Origin: a bacterium
GTDB lineage: Bacteria > Myxococcota > UBA727 > JAUIJE01
DNA: 64,000 nucleotides
Assembly (NCBI GenBank): GCA_030431455.1
Contig: JAUIJE010000001.1
Span: 310,001 to 374,000, forward strand
Direction: 5' to 3'
Shown here: positions 16,999 to 25,857 of the stretch, piece after piece
Layout: every line of letters starts with the position of its first letter
Position numbering within the stretch: the first letter of the stretch is position 1
Notes under the pieces: model-generated
The model's database searches: none
What the model was told of the DNA's origin: nothing
Seen by the model: only the letters and a program-made list of their open reading frames with translations
Position numbers and translations under genes: made by a program

Positions 16999-17034
16999 TT
17001 GACAGAATATTCCGGAAGAAGAATATTCAGGCCA
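16999..17034 (+). promoter_or_regulatory. arsR-type promoter with GAATATTC repeats; probably leaderless
   Basis: A consensus -35 (TTGACA, 16999-17004) is followed 17 bp later by AATATT (17022-17027) as -10, which would place the transcript start at about the A of the ATG at 17034. Two palindromes GAATATTC (17005-17012 and 17021-17028), 16 bp apart, overlap the promoter and are likely repressor sites. A third palindrome, TTCCGGAA, lies between them. Confidence 0.6.
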
Positions 17035-17363
17035 TGCTCGATACCTTCCAGGCCCTGGCCGAACCGAATCGTCTTGCCATTGTCTCGCTGCTCAAGGCCG
17101 GGCCTCGCTCGGTGGGGGACGTGGTCGACGCGCTCGGCATCCGCCAACCCCAAGTGTCCAAGCACCTGAGCACCCTCAAGGCGGCGGGCCTGGTCGAGGT
17201 GCACCCCGAGGCCAACCGGCGGATTTACCGGTTGCGGGCCCAGCCGTTCATGTCGTTGCAGGCCTGGCTGGAGGACTACCGCGCGCTGTGGGCGGCGCGG
17301 TTCGACGAGATGGACAAGATCCTCGAAGAGATTCAACAACCGGGCGATGAGCCCGAGGAGTGA
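17034..17363 (+). CDS. ArsR family transcriptional regulator
   Basis: The 109-residue start ATG has no Shine-Dalgarno site and lies directly after the promoter repeats. The winged helix is plain: MLDTFQALAEPNRLAIVSLL, VGDVVDALGIRQPQVSKHLSTLKAAGLVEV and RRIYRLRAQPF. There are no CxC metal ligands, so it belongs to the non-metal ArsR group usually paired with SRPBCC proteins. The next gene begins 3 nt after its stop. It probably represses this two-gene operon through the GAATATTC sites. Confidence 0.9.
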   Translation: MLDTFQALAEPNRLAIVSLLKAGPRSVGDVVDALGIRQPQVSKHLSTLKAAGLVEVHPEANRRIYRLRAQPFMSLQAWLEDYRALWAARFDEMDKILEEIQQPGDEPEE

Positions 17364-17365
17364 CC

Positions 17366-17881
17366 ATGCAAGCACAACCTGTGACCCCTGCGCCCGACGA
17401 CGGCACCACAATGACCCTGGAAGGGGATTGCGACATCGTGATCACCCGATCGTTCCGCGCGCCGGCGTCGGCGGTGTACCGGGTATTGACCGAACGCGAG
17501 TTCATCATGCGGTGGTGGGCGCCTTGCTCGCGCGCGCGGCTCGAAGTGTGCGAGGTCGACGCGCAGGTCGGCGGGAAGTGGCGCTACGTGATGCGCCTGG
17601 CCCGCGACGACTCCACGGTGGCGTTTTTTGGTGAATACCTGACGCTGCAGCCGGGCAAACGCTTGGTGTACACCGAGGCGATCGAATACTTCCCCGACGC
17701 GCCGTCCACCGTGACCGTGACCCTCGAGGAGCGCGGGGGAGAGACGTTGATGGTGCAGCGCGCGAGCTACCCCTCGGCGGAGGTGCGCAGCACGGTCATC
17801 GCCACCGGCATGGAGCACGGGATGCGCGAAAGCATGCAGGAGCTCACCGCGGTGGTGGACGAGCTGGCCGCGGCCGCGTGA
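17366..17881 (+). CDS. SRPBCC/AHSA1 domain protein
   Basis: The 171-residue ATG lies just after the arsR stop, with GAGGAG inside the end of arsR, so translation is likely coupled. The sequence ITRSFRAPASAVYRVLTEREFIMRWWAP is the START-like/AHSA1 opening (a domain entering with helix and the WW pair). It is followed by VGGKWRYVMR, GEYLTLQPGKRLVYTEA and a long C-terminal helix (GMEHGMRESMQELTAVVDEL). These proteins have a hydrophobic cavity and unknown ligands. The ArsR plus SRPBCC pairing is very common and suggests a small ligand-responsive operon. Confidence 0.9.
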   Translation: MQAQPVTPAPDDGTTMTLEGDCDIVITRSFRAPASAVYRVLTEREFIMRWWAPCSRARLEVCEVDAQVGGKWRYVMRLARDDSTVAFFGEYLTLQPGKRLVYTEAIEYFPDAPSTVTVTLEERGGETLMVQRASYPSAEVRSTVIATGMEHGMRESMQELTAVVDELAAAA

Positions 17882-17986
17882 GCCCGACGTTTCGGACAGG
17901 AGGGCGGCGTCAAGCCGCCTTCTTGCGTCGTGGCCGTTGTGCGGCGGCGCGGACGGGCTACGCTCCCGGGAACACAGGGGGGCGTC

Positions 17987-20482
17987 ATGCGTCATGTCGG
18001 GTTGGTGTTGTGGCTGTTCGGCAGCTTGGTGATGGTGCCGTCGTTGGGGGGTTGCCCCGACGGCACGGGTGATGGTGATGGTGATGGTGATGGCGACGGG
18101 GACGGCGACGGCGATGGCGATGGCGATGGCGACGGGGATGGTGATGGCGACGGTGATGGTGATGGCGACGGGGACGGGGACGGGGATGGCGACGGGGACG
18201 GGGATGGCGACGGGGATGGGGATGGCGACGGGGACGGGGATGGGGATGGTGACGGTGATGGGGATGGCGACGGGGATGGGGATGGTGATGGTGATGGTGA
18301 CGGTGATGGTGATGGTGATGGGGATGGCGACGGGGATGGTGATGGCGACCTGACGGTGGCGCCGCACTACGCGGGGGGTGACGCCTGGATGACGTTCGTG
18401 GCCAACGATGGCCTCGACGTGTGGTCGGCGAGCGGCGCGGCCTGCGACCCGGCGGCGGCTGAGGGGTATGGCGGCTGTGTCCACACCGCGGAGCTGCACG
18501 CCGCGGCGGTGCCGGCCGCGTCCAACTGTGGGCAGGTGGTCGCGATCAGCGACTCCCTCGGCGCCTTTGATTGGTCGTGCGACGACAGCGCCGGTGACGT
18601 CGTGGTGCGCAGCACCGGGCTGTCGGCGGCGGCGGGTCTGCGCGACCTCATCGACGTGCCCGCGTTGGCCTGGCGCGAGATTCAGCTTTCCGTCGACGTG
18701 GCCGGCACCGTGTACAGCAGCGCCCCGGGGGTGTGGTGGACCAACAACGTGCTCGACCCGCAGCTCGCCGGCGCCGGCGCCGCGGTGAACGTGGGCGGGA
18801 CCATCTTCGCCATCGGCGCGGACACCAGCGGCTATGTCGACGTCACCGGCGACCGGGTCGCGATCATCACCGCCCCGGGGGTGACCCTCACCGGCACCGC
18901 GGGGGCGGCCACCATTCGGCCGTACGCCGACTTTGGTTGGTACGAGCTGGGCTTGGACGTCGGTCTCAGCGCCACGGCGTTCGACGTGCAGGACACCGGG
19001 CAGTTCAACGTCATTCGCCACACCACCGTGGCCAACACCGGCCACGTGGTGGTGCGCGGCGACGACAACCTTGTGGTCGGCCTCACCACCGGGGGCGCGC
19101 TTCGTTTCATCGGGAGCACCAACGAGGCGACCGACGTCGTGCTCGGGGACTCGTACCTCACGTACACCGACACCGTCGGCAACGTGGTCCGCGGGTTGAC
19201 CGTGACCGGCCCGGCCAGCGACTGCGTCGAGCTGCAGGGTGACCTCGGCTTGGCCGAAGACATCGCGTGCACCAACGTCACCACCGGGATCAACACCAGC
19301 GGCGCGCACAACGTCGTGCGCCGCGCCACCGTGACCGGGTCGACCGCCGGCGATCGCGGCGTATCCGCGGCGGGCTTTGCCAACCTCTTCGTCGACGTGG
19401 CCGTCACCGGGTTCGACAATCGGTTTTTCTCCCCGCCGGACAACAACCCCGCGACCTTCGATGGCGGCCACACCTTCGTGCGCATCCGCACCACCAACGC
19501 GACCGAGACCGGCATCCGGCTGCTCACCCCCAACAACCGCCTCATCGACGTCGTGGCCTACGCGGGCATGTTCGGCTCCATCAGCTTCGAGGCCCCGAGC
19601 AACGTGCTCATCAACGGCACCAGCATCGGGGCCGCGGGGGGCAACACCAACACCACCATCGCCAACTTCGTGCAGGTCGGCGGGGGGCTTTCCGTCGGCA
19701 CCACCGGGCAGTGGTTTGCCAATGTGGCTGCGGTCGCCTCCCCCAGCGGCATCGGGCTGCAGGTCCAAGACGGCGCCCAAGCGGTGTTCACCGGGAACTT
19801 GCTCTTGCTCGAGCACACCGTCGGTTGCTTCTTCGCCCCGGGCGCGACCTACGACCTCACCAACCTGGGCGCAGGGTGCGCGAGCACCAGCCCCGCGCTC
19901 ACCGTCGACACCACCTCGACCATCGCCGGAACGATGGTGGGGGCGGTGCCAGACCCCAACAATGCCTCTGCCGATGCCGCGGGGCAGGCCGCCTTCGACA
20001 CCATCGACGACTGGTTTTCGTTTGCGTCATCCTACCGGTCGTGGGCCTCGGCCCTGGGGGCGGGGGCCTTTCCCCTGCTCGGGGCGGCCACCTGCCAGTC
20101 CGGTTTCGATTGCCAAATCTACGACGTGACCCTCACCGGTGGCGCCAACCCGCTGCGGGACACAAACCCCGCGCCCGACGCCAACGGGGTGGTGGCCCAC
20201 ACCTGGACGGTGACGTCCGACGCGGAGTGCGAAGCCCTCGAGCCCGGCGCGTGGACGGGGAGCAGCTGCTTGTCACAGTTTCATACGTCTGGTTTCGAGG
20301 CCGAGACCGGGATCGAAGACGGCGATGGCGACGGCCTGTGCGAAGACGGCGAGACCTGTGTCCGGGCCCGCAACATCGGTGCGTACCAGGGGCACGGGGG
20401 GCTCAATCCCGTGGCCGGCGACTTCGACTTCGGCGCGGCGGGCGCGTACACGTTCTACGAGTACGCGGACAACGGCGCCTAG
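17987..20482 (+). CDS. Lipoprotein with 47 Gly-Asp repeats and beta-helix-like domain
   Basis: This 831-residue protein starts at the ATG after AGGGGGG; the signal ends LGGC (Cys23). After PDGT comes an uninterrupted run of 47 Gly-Asp pairs (residues 28-121). The remaining 700 residues have the rhythm of a right-handed parallel beta-helix: many short strands with Asn/Val/Thr and conserved turns ([39 protein letters not shown]). It shows no recognisable polysaccharide-lyase catalytic residues. A late [14 protein letters not shown] segment looks like a Ca-binding loop. The GD run probably acts as an acidic, flexible, perhaps Ca-binding stalk that holds the helix away from the outer membrane. 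Confidence 0.8.
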   Translation: MRHVGLVLWLFGSLVMVPSLGGCPDGTGDGDGDGDGDGDGDGDGDGDGDGDGDGDGDGDGDGDGDGDGDGDGDGDGDGDGDGDGDGDGDGDGDGDGDGDGDGDGDGDGDGDGDGDGDGDGDLTVAPHYAGGDAWMTFVANDGLDVWSASGAACDPAAAEGYGGCVHTAELHAAAVPAASNCGQVVAISDSLGAFDWSCDDSAGDVVVRSTGLSAAAGLRDLIDVPALAWREIQLSVDVAGTVYSSAPGVWWTNNVLDPQLAGAGAAVNVGGTIFAIGADTSGYVDVTGDRVAIITAPGVTLTGTAGAATIRPYADFGWYELGLDVGLSATAFDVQDTGQFNVIRHTTVANTGHVVVRGDDNLVVGLTTGGALRFIGSTNEATDVVLGDSYLTYTDTVGNVVRGLTVTGPASDCVELQGDLGLAEDIACTNVTTGINTSGAHNVVRRATVTGSTAGDRGVSAAGFANLFVDVAVTGFDNRFFSPPDNNPATFDGGHTFVRIRTTNATETGIRLLTPNNRLIDVVAYAGMFGSISFEAPSNVLINGTSIGAAGGNTNTTIANFVQVGGGLSVGTTGQWFANVAAVASPSGIGLQVQDGAQAVFTGNLLLLEHTVGCFFAPGATYDLTNLGAGCASTSPALTVDTTSTIAGTMVGAVPDPNNASADAAGQAAFDTIDDWFSFASSYRSWASALGAGAFPLLGAATCQSGFDCQIYDVTLTGGANPLRDTNPAPDANGVVAHTWTVTSDAECEALEPGAWTGSSCLSQFHTSGFEAETGIEDGDGDGLCEDGETCVRARNIGAYQGHGGLNPVAGDFDFGAAGAYTFYEYADNGA
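18068..18349 (+). repeat. (Gly-Asp)47 hexanucleotide tract
   Basis: 282 nt encode 47 Gly-Asp pairs; codons vary among GGT/GGC/GGG and GAT/GAC, giving an imperfect GGNGAY array. It is the longest such tract in the window. The antisense frame reads as artificial Ile-Thr/Pro-Val repeats and is not a gene. Confidence 0.95.
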
Positions 20483-20488
20483 CGCGGC

Positions 20489-21259
20489 TCAGCCCGCGCG
20501 GATGTGGTCGTGCACGAACGTCCACAGCGCGATGCGCGCGTCGAGGGCCTCCAGGGCCGCGGCCTCGGCTTCGGCCCATTTTTCCGCTGAGCGGCCGCAC
20601 AGCCCGCGCAGCATGTGGCGGGCCAGCGGTCCATGGCTGTCCCCGTCCACTTCGATGTGGCGCTCGAGATAGTGCCGGAAGCAGCGGTACCGCTCGTCGT
20701 CGTACAGGCGGGCCCGTTGCAGGATCGCCTGGAACATCGCGGGAATGATGTCCTCGCGCCCGTACAAGAACGCCGCCGCGACCTCGTGGGTCCCGCGCTC
20801 GAGCACGGCAAACGTGGTGTGCATAAACGCGAACACCCCCCCGGCGGTTGCTTTGTCGGCCAGCAGAGCGAGGACGTCCGACCCCACCGGGAGGCTCTGC
20901 ACAAAATCCGTGACCGGGCCGGTGTCCGCGCCCACCTCCCGCATGGCTTGGAGATACAGCTCATAGTGGCTGAGGTAGCCCCCGCCCGGCGCCTCGTCAC
21001 ACTCCTCGCCCAACACAATGTCATTGATGAGCCGGGCCAGCTCGGCCTCGGGGCACGGGACCCAGGGCACGGTGGTGCAGGTTAGGCGCTGCTGCAACCG
21101 CTTGAGCAGGGACATGAAGTCCCACACCGCAAACGCATGAAAGCCCATGAACACCCGCACCGCGTCGAGGTCATCGAGCGCCGGGTACAGCGGATGGGCG
21201 AGCAGCTCTTCGCGTTTTTGGGCGATGCGGTGTTCGAAGGCGTCGAGCCCAGGTTGCAT
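20489..21259 (-). CDS. DUF3050 (heme-oxygenase-like fold) protein
   Basis: The 256-residue start is placed at the ATG of MQPGLDAFEHRIAQKREELL; the longer open frame upstream belongs to other sequence. It contains the DUF3050 pattern HPLYPALDDLDAVRVFMGFHAFAVWDFMSLLK. Conserved His/Glu follow at ECDEAPGGGYLSHYELYLQAM, HTTFAVLERG, FLYGREDIIPAMF and YLERHIEVDGDSHGPLA. These residues would suit a heme-oxygenase-like diiron site (metal-binding Glu and His spread over several helices). The family's chemistry is not established. The gene ends 6 nt from the convergent beta-helix lipoprotein gene. Confidence 0.82.
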   Translation of the reverse strand: MQPGLDAFEHRIAQKREELLAHPLYPALDDLDAVRVFMGFHAFAVWDFMSLLKRLQQRLTCTTVPWVPCPEAELARLINDIVLGEECDEAPGGGYLSHYELYLQAMREVGADTGPVTDFVQSLPVGSDVLALLADKATAGGVFAFMHTTFAVLERGTHEVAAAFLYGREDIIPAMFQAILQRARLYDDERYRCFRHYLERHIEVDGDSHGPLARHMLRGLCGRSAEKWAEAEAAALEALDARIALWTFVHDHIRAG

Positions 21260-21341
21260 GGTGGTCCCCCCCCGGTTGTTTTGGCCGGGGGGATACGACG
21301 CGGAACCGCAGGGGCGACGAGGGGGGCGGGCCGGACCCGCG

Positions 21342-22100
21342 TCACGCGTCGTTGAGCTTGGACAAATCGCCGCGCGCTTTGGTGAACAGCCGCTTGAGCA
21401 CGTCGAACGGTTCCAGCGGAGGGAGCACCAGCTGATCGGCCCCGGCTTCCTGCAGGCGCTTGCGGCCGACCGGGTCTGGCAACTTGCGGGAAAAGAGCAG
21501 GGCGCGGGCTTTGGGCGCCTTGGCGTGTAAGGCCGCCATCCGGTCGATGCCCTCGTCGACGGAGACCATCTCGAACAGCGCCACCCGCAGGCTCTTGACC
21601 AGGCCGCGCTCGAGCTCGCCGGGGGCGAACGCCACCGCGGTGACCCGGAAGGCGCCGAGCGCGTCACACAACGCGCGGCGCAGGCCGGCGCTGTGCAACA
21701 CGATCAGGACCCGGGGCATCTCCGACGGCAAGGAGTGTTCGCTCGTCGGTCGCCGGGGGGCCGGCGGCTTGACCGGCCGCGCGGCCGAAGCCGAGGCCAC
21801 CGCCGCGACCACGTCCTCGGTCCCGGCCTCGAGCTTCAGGGCATAGCCACTGGGGCGTGCCTCGCCGGGCCCGACCACCGCGACCACCTGGGCCTGGCAT
21901 TGCACCCGGGGTTTGCTGTCCACGATGTGCACCTCGACGTGGGTGTTCACCGGGAGCACCGGGCTTGGGCTGGCCAAGAACAGCCCCCCGTCGGAGACGT
22001 CCTCGACGCTGTGCATGCCCACGCTCGCGCCCTGGACAAAGATCTCGGCGATGGCACCACGGCAAGCCACCCTCAGAAACTGTCGGCGCTCCATGCCCAT
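21342..22100 (-). CDS. PilZ domain fused to receiver-like domain
   Basis: The 252-residue protein has an N-terminal PilZ domain (RRQFLRV and, 25 residues on, DVSDGGLFL), the Arg and D/NxSxxG elements that bind cyclic di-GMP. A Pro/Ala linker follows, then a domain beginning PRVLIVLHSAGLRRALCDAL that resembles a response-regulator receiver without the usual DD pair. Its expected phospho-acceptor strand (RVALFEMVSVDEGIDRM) has Glu in place of Asp, so phosphorylation is doubtful. It probably works as a c-di-GMP-sensing adaptor. Divergent from the gene at 22235. Confidence 0.78.
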   Translation of the reverse strand: MGMERRQFLRVACRGAIAEIFVQGASVGMHSVEDVSDGGLFLASPSPVLPVNTHVEVHIVDSKPRVQCQAQVVAVVGPGEARPSGYALKLEAGTEDVVAAVASASAARPVKPPAPRRPTSEHSLPSEMPRVLIVLHSAGLRRALCDALGAFRVTAVAFAPGELERGLVKSLRVALFEMVSVDEGIDRMAALHAKAPKARALLFSRKLPDPVGRKRLQEAGADQLVLPPLEPFDVLKRLFTKARGDLSKLNDA

Positions 22101-22234
22101 AAGTCGTCCGGCCCCCTCGACGACCCCAGCCTATGGCCCGGCGCGGCCGAGAGCACGAAAACCGCCGACTGTCCCGCCGAGGGGCACGCCGGCCCCGGTT
22201 GACCGGCGGGCGCGGGCCCGAGAAGGCCAGGGCC

Positions 22235-22933
22235 ATGACGCGGGTTGTGCTGTTTGGGGCCACGGGGACGATCGGGGCGGGGGCGCTGCTGGAGTGTCTC
22301 GACTGCCCGGCCATCGCCGAGGTCGTGAGTGTGGGACGACGACCCACCGGGCGGGCGCACCCCAAGCTGCGCGAGATCGTGCACGAGGACTTCCTCGATT
22401 TTGCCCCCCTGGCCGACGAGCTGCGGGGGTTCGACGCGTGTTTTTGGTGCGTGGGGGTGCCGGTCGCGGGGCTGACCGAGGCGCAGTACACCACGATCAC
22501 CCACGACTACACCGTGGCCGCGGCCCGGGTGCTGTTGGCGCACAACCCCGCGCTGCGGTTTGTGTTCGTGTCCGGCGGCGGCGCCGACGAGACCGAGCAG
22601 GGCCGGGTGATGTGGGCCCGGGTCAAGGGGCGCACGGAGAACGCGATCCTGGGGATGGGCTTTGCCGACGCGGTGGTGTTTCGCCCGGGCATCATCGTGC
22701 CCCAGCGGGGCCTGCGCCACAACGTGCGGCTCTACGGGGTGATGACCACGCTGTTCACGCCGTTGATCCCGGTGGCCCGGGCGATGCGCCAAGCGACGTC
22801 GACCGGCGAGATCGGCCGGGCGATGATCGCGGCCGCCCTCGGGCACCACGTGGGTCAGGTCAAAAAGGCGCGGCTCGACTCGAGCGACATCAACGCCCTG
22901 GCCCGCCTCTGCCCGACGTCGACGGGGACGTGA
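22235..22933 (+). CDS. NAD(P)-binding Rossmann-fold (epimerase-like) protein
   Basis: A 232-residue protein opens with the dinucleotide site VVLFGATGTIGAGALLECL (GATGxIG). It continues with VVSVGRRPTG, FDACFWCVGV and a later FVFVSGGGAD. The YxxxK-like element is degenerate (WARVKGRTENAIL), as in atypical extended SDRs related to HTATIP2/YbjT. It is probably an oxidoreductase or redox sensor; the substrate is unknown. Its stop codon abuts that of the aminotransferase, the two stops together forming TGATCA. Confidence 0.8.
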   Translation: MTRVVLFGATGTIGAGALLECLDCPAIAEVVSVGRRPTGRAHPKLREIVHEDFLDFAPLADELRGFDACFWCVGVPVAGLTEAQYTTITHDYTVAAARVLLAHNPALRFVFVSGGGADETEQGRVMWARVKGRTENAILGMGFADAVVFRPGIIVPQRGLRHNVRLYGVMTTLFTPLIPVARAMRQATSTGEIGRAMIAAALGHHVGQVKKARLDSSDINALARLCPTSTGT

Positions 22934-24103
22934 TCACAACACCGCGGCGATGGCGGACGCGACCTGATCCAGGTTGTGGGGGTTGAGTCCAGCGACATTG
23001 ATGCGCCCGCTGCGCACCATGTAGATCGCGTGCTCGCCCTGGAGCCGATCGACCTGCGCAGGGCTGAGCCCGGTGAAGCCGAACATGCCGCGTTGGCGCA
23101 GCAAGAACGAAAAGTCCCGGCCGGTGCGGCCCAGCTGCTCGGCGAGGGCGCGGCGCATCGAGGTGATGCGGTCCCGCATGGTGTCGAGCTCGGCCGACCA
23201 GTCCGCGCGCAGGCTTGCGTCGTCGAGCACCGTGACCACCAGCGCCTCGGCGTGCCGGGGGGGGTTGGAGTAGTTGGCGCGCACCGCGCGTTTGATGTGG
23301 CCGAACACCAGCTCGGCCCGGGCGGCGTCCGCGCCGACCATGGTCAGGGCCCCGGCCCGCTCGGAGTAGAGGCCGAAGTTCTTCGAGAAGCTCGAGGCCA
23401 CCAGCACCTCGGGGAGGGCGTCGGTGAGCGTGCGCAGGCCTTGCACGTCGTGGTCGAGGCCTTCGCCGAAGCCTTGGTAGGCGAGGTCGACCAGGGGCAG
23501 CCAGCCTTTGTCACCGGCGAGGTCGGCGATCTTGCCCCAGGTCGCGGGGGAGGGATCAAATCCAGTGGGATTGTGGCAACACCCGTGAAGCAACACCACG
23601 TCGCCCGCCCCCACCGTGGCCAGGGCGCTGAGCATCGCGTCCTCGTCGAGGCCGGTGCGCGCGGGGTCGTAGTACGCGTAGGTCTGAATCTCGTGTCCGG
23701 CGGCGGCAAAGATCTGTTGGTGGTTGGCCCACGACGGGGACGGGAGCCACACGCGGGTCGGTCCCGCGGTCTGGGCCACGAGGTCGCCGGCCACGCGCAG
23801 GGCCCCGGTGCCGCCCGGGGTCTGGGCGGTGCGCGCGTTGTCTTGCACCTCGCCGAACAACAACCGCTGCACGTGGTCGCCGTACGCGGGGGCGCCGGAG
23901 ATGGGCAGGTAGCTCTTGGTGTCCCCGCGTTCGGCCAGGCGCTGCTCGGCCGCGCGCACCGCCCGCAGGACGGGGGTGCGGCCTTGCTCGTCTTGGTACA
24001 CGCCGATGCCGAGGTTCACCTTGTGGGGGCGGTCGTCGGCGGCGAAGGCCGCGTTGAGGCCAAAAATGGGGTCAGCGGGGGCGGGCGAAAGCGCGTTGAA
24101 CAT
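22934..24103 (-). CDS. Aspartate/aromatic aminotransferase (class I, PLP)
   Basis: The 389-residue protein has the full AspC/TyrB layout. It includes PADPIFGLNAAFAADDRPHKVNLGIGVYQDEQG, YLPISGAPAY, TPGGTGALR, the PLP-contact HGCCHNPTGFDP, VDLAYQGFGEG and SSFSKNFGLYSERAG, in which Lys is the Schiff-base residue. The C-terminal substrate-binding Arg is in MVRSGRINVAGLN. It transfers amino groups between Asp/Glu or aromatic amino acids and oxo-acids in the cytosol. It is a single gene with no operon partner. Confidence 0.93.
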   Translation of the reverse strand: MFNALSPAPADPIFGLNAAFAADDRPHKVNLGIGVYQDEQGRTPVLRAVRAAEQRLAERGDTKSYLPISGAPAYGDHVQRLLFGEVQDNARTAQTPGGTGALRVAGDLVAQTAGPTRVWLPSPSWANHQQIFAAAGHEIQTYAYYDPARTGLDEDAMLSALATVGAGDVVLLHGCCHNPTGFDPSPATWGKIADLAGDKGWLPLVDLAYQGFGEGLDHDVQGLRTLTDALPEVLVASSFSKNFGLYSERAGALTMVGADAARAELVFGHIKRAVRANYSNPPRHAEALVVTVLDDASLRADWSAELDTMRDRITSMRRALAEQLGRTGRDFSFLLRQRGMFGFTGLSPAQVDRLQGEHAIYMVRSGRINVAGLNPHNLDQVASAIAAVL

Positions 24104-24149
24104 GCCGGTGGGTTAGCACACGGCGGGCCCGCCCGCGTCGGGGATCGCG

Positions 24150-25052
24150 TCAGCCGGGGGGCGCGAAGTGCGCGGCGAGCGCGTCGAACACCACGCGGAT
24201 GCGGCGGCTGGTGCGCAGCTCGCGGTGGCTGACCAACCAGATCGGCAAGGTCACCACCGGGGGCCCGGCGGGGAGCGCGCGCTGGACCAGCGGCTCGGGG
24301 TCGCCGACCTCTTCCATCATCACGCACAGCCCGACCCCTTGTTTGGCCAGGGCCCACTGCACGAGGTGGTCTTTGCTGCGCACCAAAAACGCGTGGTCGG
24401 GAAAGGGATAGCCCACGTCGTGCAGGATGTTTTTCATCAGGGGGTCGTCGTCGAAGCCGAGCACTTGGGCCTTCTTGGCGAGCCCGGCCGGCGTCTTCGG
24501 CCGGCCGATGCGGCGCAGGTAGGCGGGGCTGCCGTAGAGGTGGGCGTGGCTCTCGGGCTTGACCAGGGTGGCCACGAGGTCGTCCCCCGCGGGGCGGAAG
24601 TGCCGGACCGCGATGTCGGCTTCGCGCAGCCGCAGGTCGCTGGCCGCGTCCGACGCGACAAGCTCGATCTCGATGCCGGGGTGGTCGCGGCGCAGGGCCG
24701 CGACGACGGGGGGGAGCAGGTGGGTCGACACCGCCTGGCTCGCCCCGATGCGCACCAGCCCGTCGATGGTCTGGGATTGGCCGGCGGCGATCAGTGACAT
24801 GCGGGCCGCGGCCTGGTGCATGGCCCGGACTTGTTCGAGCAGCTCGAGGCCGGTGGCGGTCAACACCAGCCGGTGGCCGACCCGCTCGAACAGCGCGACC
24901 CCCAACTCGTCCTCGAGCGCGGTGACCTGGCGGCCCAAGGTCGGTTGCGATTGGCTGGTGGCGCGGGCCGCGGCCGAGAACGAACCCTCCTCGGCGGTGA
25001 CCAAAAAGGCCCGCGCGCGGTTCCAGTCAAAGGCGAGCTTGCGCCAGTCCAT
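24150..25052 (-). CDS. LysR family transcriptional regulator
   Basis: The 300-residue ATG opens MDWRKLAFDWNRARAFLVTAEEGSFSAAAR; the 260 codons open upstream in this frame lie inside the neighbouring gene. The HTH continues ATSQSQPTLGRQVTALEDELGVALF. The effector domain has the usual two subdomains (RIGASQAVSTHLLPPVVAALRRDHPGIEIEL; DIAVRH). It is divergent from the NAD(P)-binding gene at 25167, the standard arrangement for a LysR regulator and its target. The 114-nt gap carries an ATGCATGCAT palindrome (25102-25111) and a partial copy beside the start codon. Confidence 0.92.
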   Translation of the reverse strand: MDWRKLAFDWNRARAFLVTAEEGSFSAAARATSQSQPTLGRQVTALEDELGVALFERVGHRLVLTATGLELLEQVRAMHQAAARMSLIAAGQSQTIDGLVRIGASQAVSTHLLPPVVAALRRDHPGIEIELVASDAASDLRLREADIAVRHFRPAGDDLVATLVKPESHAHLYGSPAYLRRIGRPKTPAGLAKKAQVLGFDDDPLMKNILHDVGYPFPDHAFLVRSKDHLVQWALAKQGVGLCVMMEEVGDPEPLVQRALPAGPPVVTLPIWLVSHRELRTSRRIRVVFDALAAHFAPPG

Positions 25053-25166
25053 GCATGAATGAATACCACAGATGCCAAACTGGGGAATTCTCCATGCGGC
25101 GATGCATGCATACAACTGAAGGCGTTCCCGGGACGAACCCGGCGGTCCAAACCACAGGAGAACCTC

Positions 25167-25844
25167 ATGAAAGTCTGCATCGTTGGCGCATCCGGCAAAC
25201 TCGGCCAGTACATGATCGAACACAGCCTCGCGCGGGGCCACGAGGTGGTCGGCGTGTGCCGCGCCCAGAGCGTGGACAAGCTCGAGCGGTTCAAAGACCG
25301 CATCACCATCGTGCCCGGGCCCACCGACGACCGCGCGGTCATCGCCGAGGCGGTGCGGGGCTGCGACGCGGTGCTCACCGTGCTCGTGCCCTGGGGCATG
25401 ACCCACTACGCCTCGGGCACGGCCCGGGCGGTGCTCGAGTTGAGCGCGCCGCGCGCGCGCCTGGTGTTCTCGTGTGGGTGGCACATCACCCGCGACGGCC
25501 AGGACGTGTACTCCAAAAAGCTGCTCACCCTGGTCAAGGTGGGCGGGTTTTTGGCCAAGCTCGCCCGGGTGGTCGACATCGACGACCAGGTCGCGGCCTG
25601 CGACCTGATTTTCAAAAGCGATCGCCGCTGGACGGTGGTGCGCGGCAGCGACCTCGAGGAGGGACCGAGCGAAGGCCTGCCCATCTGGCGCGAACACGTC
25701 GGGGACCCCGCGCTCGCGAGCAACCTGACCCGCCGCACGGACTTTGCGCTGTTCATGGTCGCCGCGGCCGAGGACGACGGCTTGGTGCAGAAGGCCCCGG
25801 CCATCGTCAGCCGCGCGGCCCCCTCCGCCCAACAAGCGGCCTGA
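25167..25844 (+). CDS. NAD(P)-binding (NmrA/SDR-a5-like) oxidoreductase
   Basis: A 225-residue protein with AGGAG 7 nt before its ATG begins MKVCIVGASGKLGQYMIEHSLARGHEVVGVCR, an atypical SDR glycine motif (GxxGxxG). The core includes VRGCDAVLTVLVPWG, a strand RLVFSCGWHI and a C-terminal RRWTVVRGSDLEEGPSEG that fits the NAD(P)-binding SDR_a5 group. It lacks the YxxxK catalytic pair in the canonical place, so it may be a quinone or flavin reductase or a sensor. Likely controlled by the divergent LysR protein. Confidence 0.82.
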   Translation: MKVCIVGASGKLGQYMIEHSLARGHEVVGVCRAQSVDKLERFKDRITIVPGPTDDRAVIAEAVRGCDAVLTVLVPWGMTHYASGTARAVLELSAPRARLVFSCGWHITRDGQDVYSKKLLTLVKVGGFLAKLARVVDIDDQVAACDLIFKSDRRWTVVRGSDLEEGPSEGLPIWREHVGDPALASNLTRRTDFALFMVAAAEDDGLVQKAPAIVSRAAPSAQQAA

Positions 25845-25857
25845 ACCACGACGACGG

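Noticed and set aside
17333-19816. 827-codon minus-strand frame with Ile-Pro-Val repeats
   Set aside because: Mirror of the 47 Gly-Asp tract and of the ArsR/SRPBCC genes; no start signal or family.
25053-25835. LysR frame extended upstream by about 260 codons
   Set aside because: It overlaps the divergent NAD(P)-binding gene; the LysR HTH begins right at the chosen ATG.
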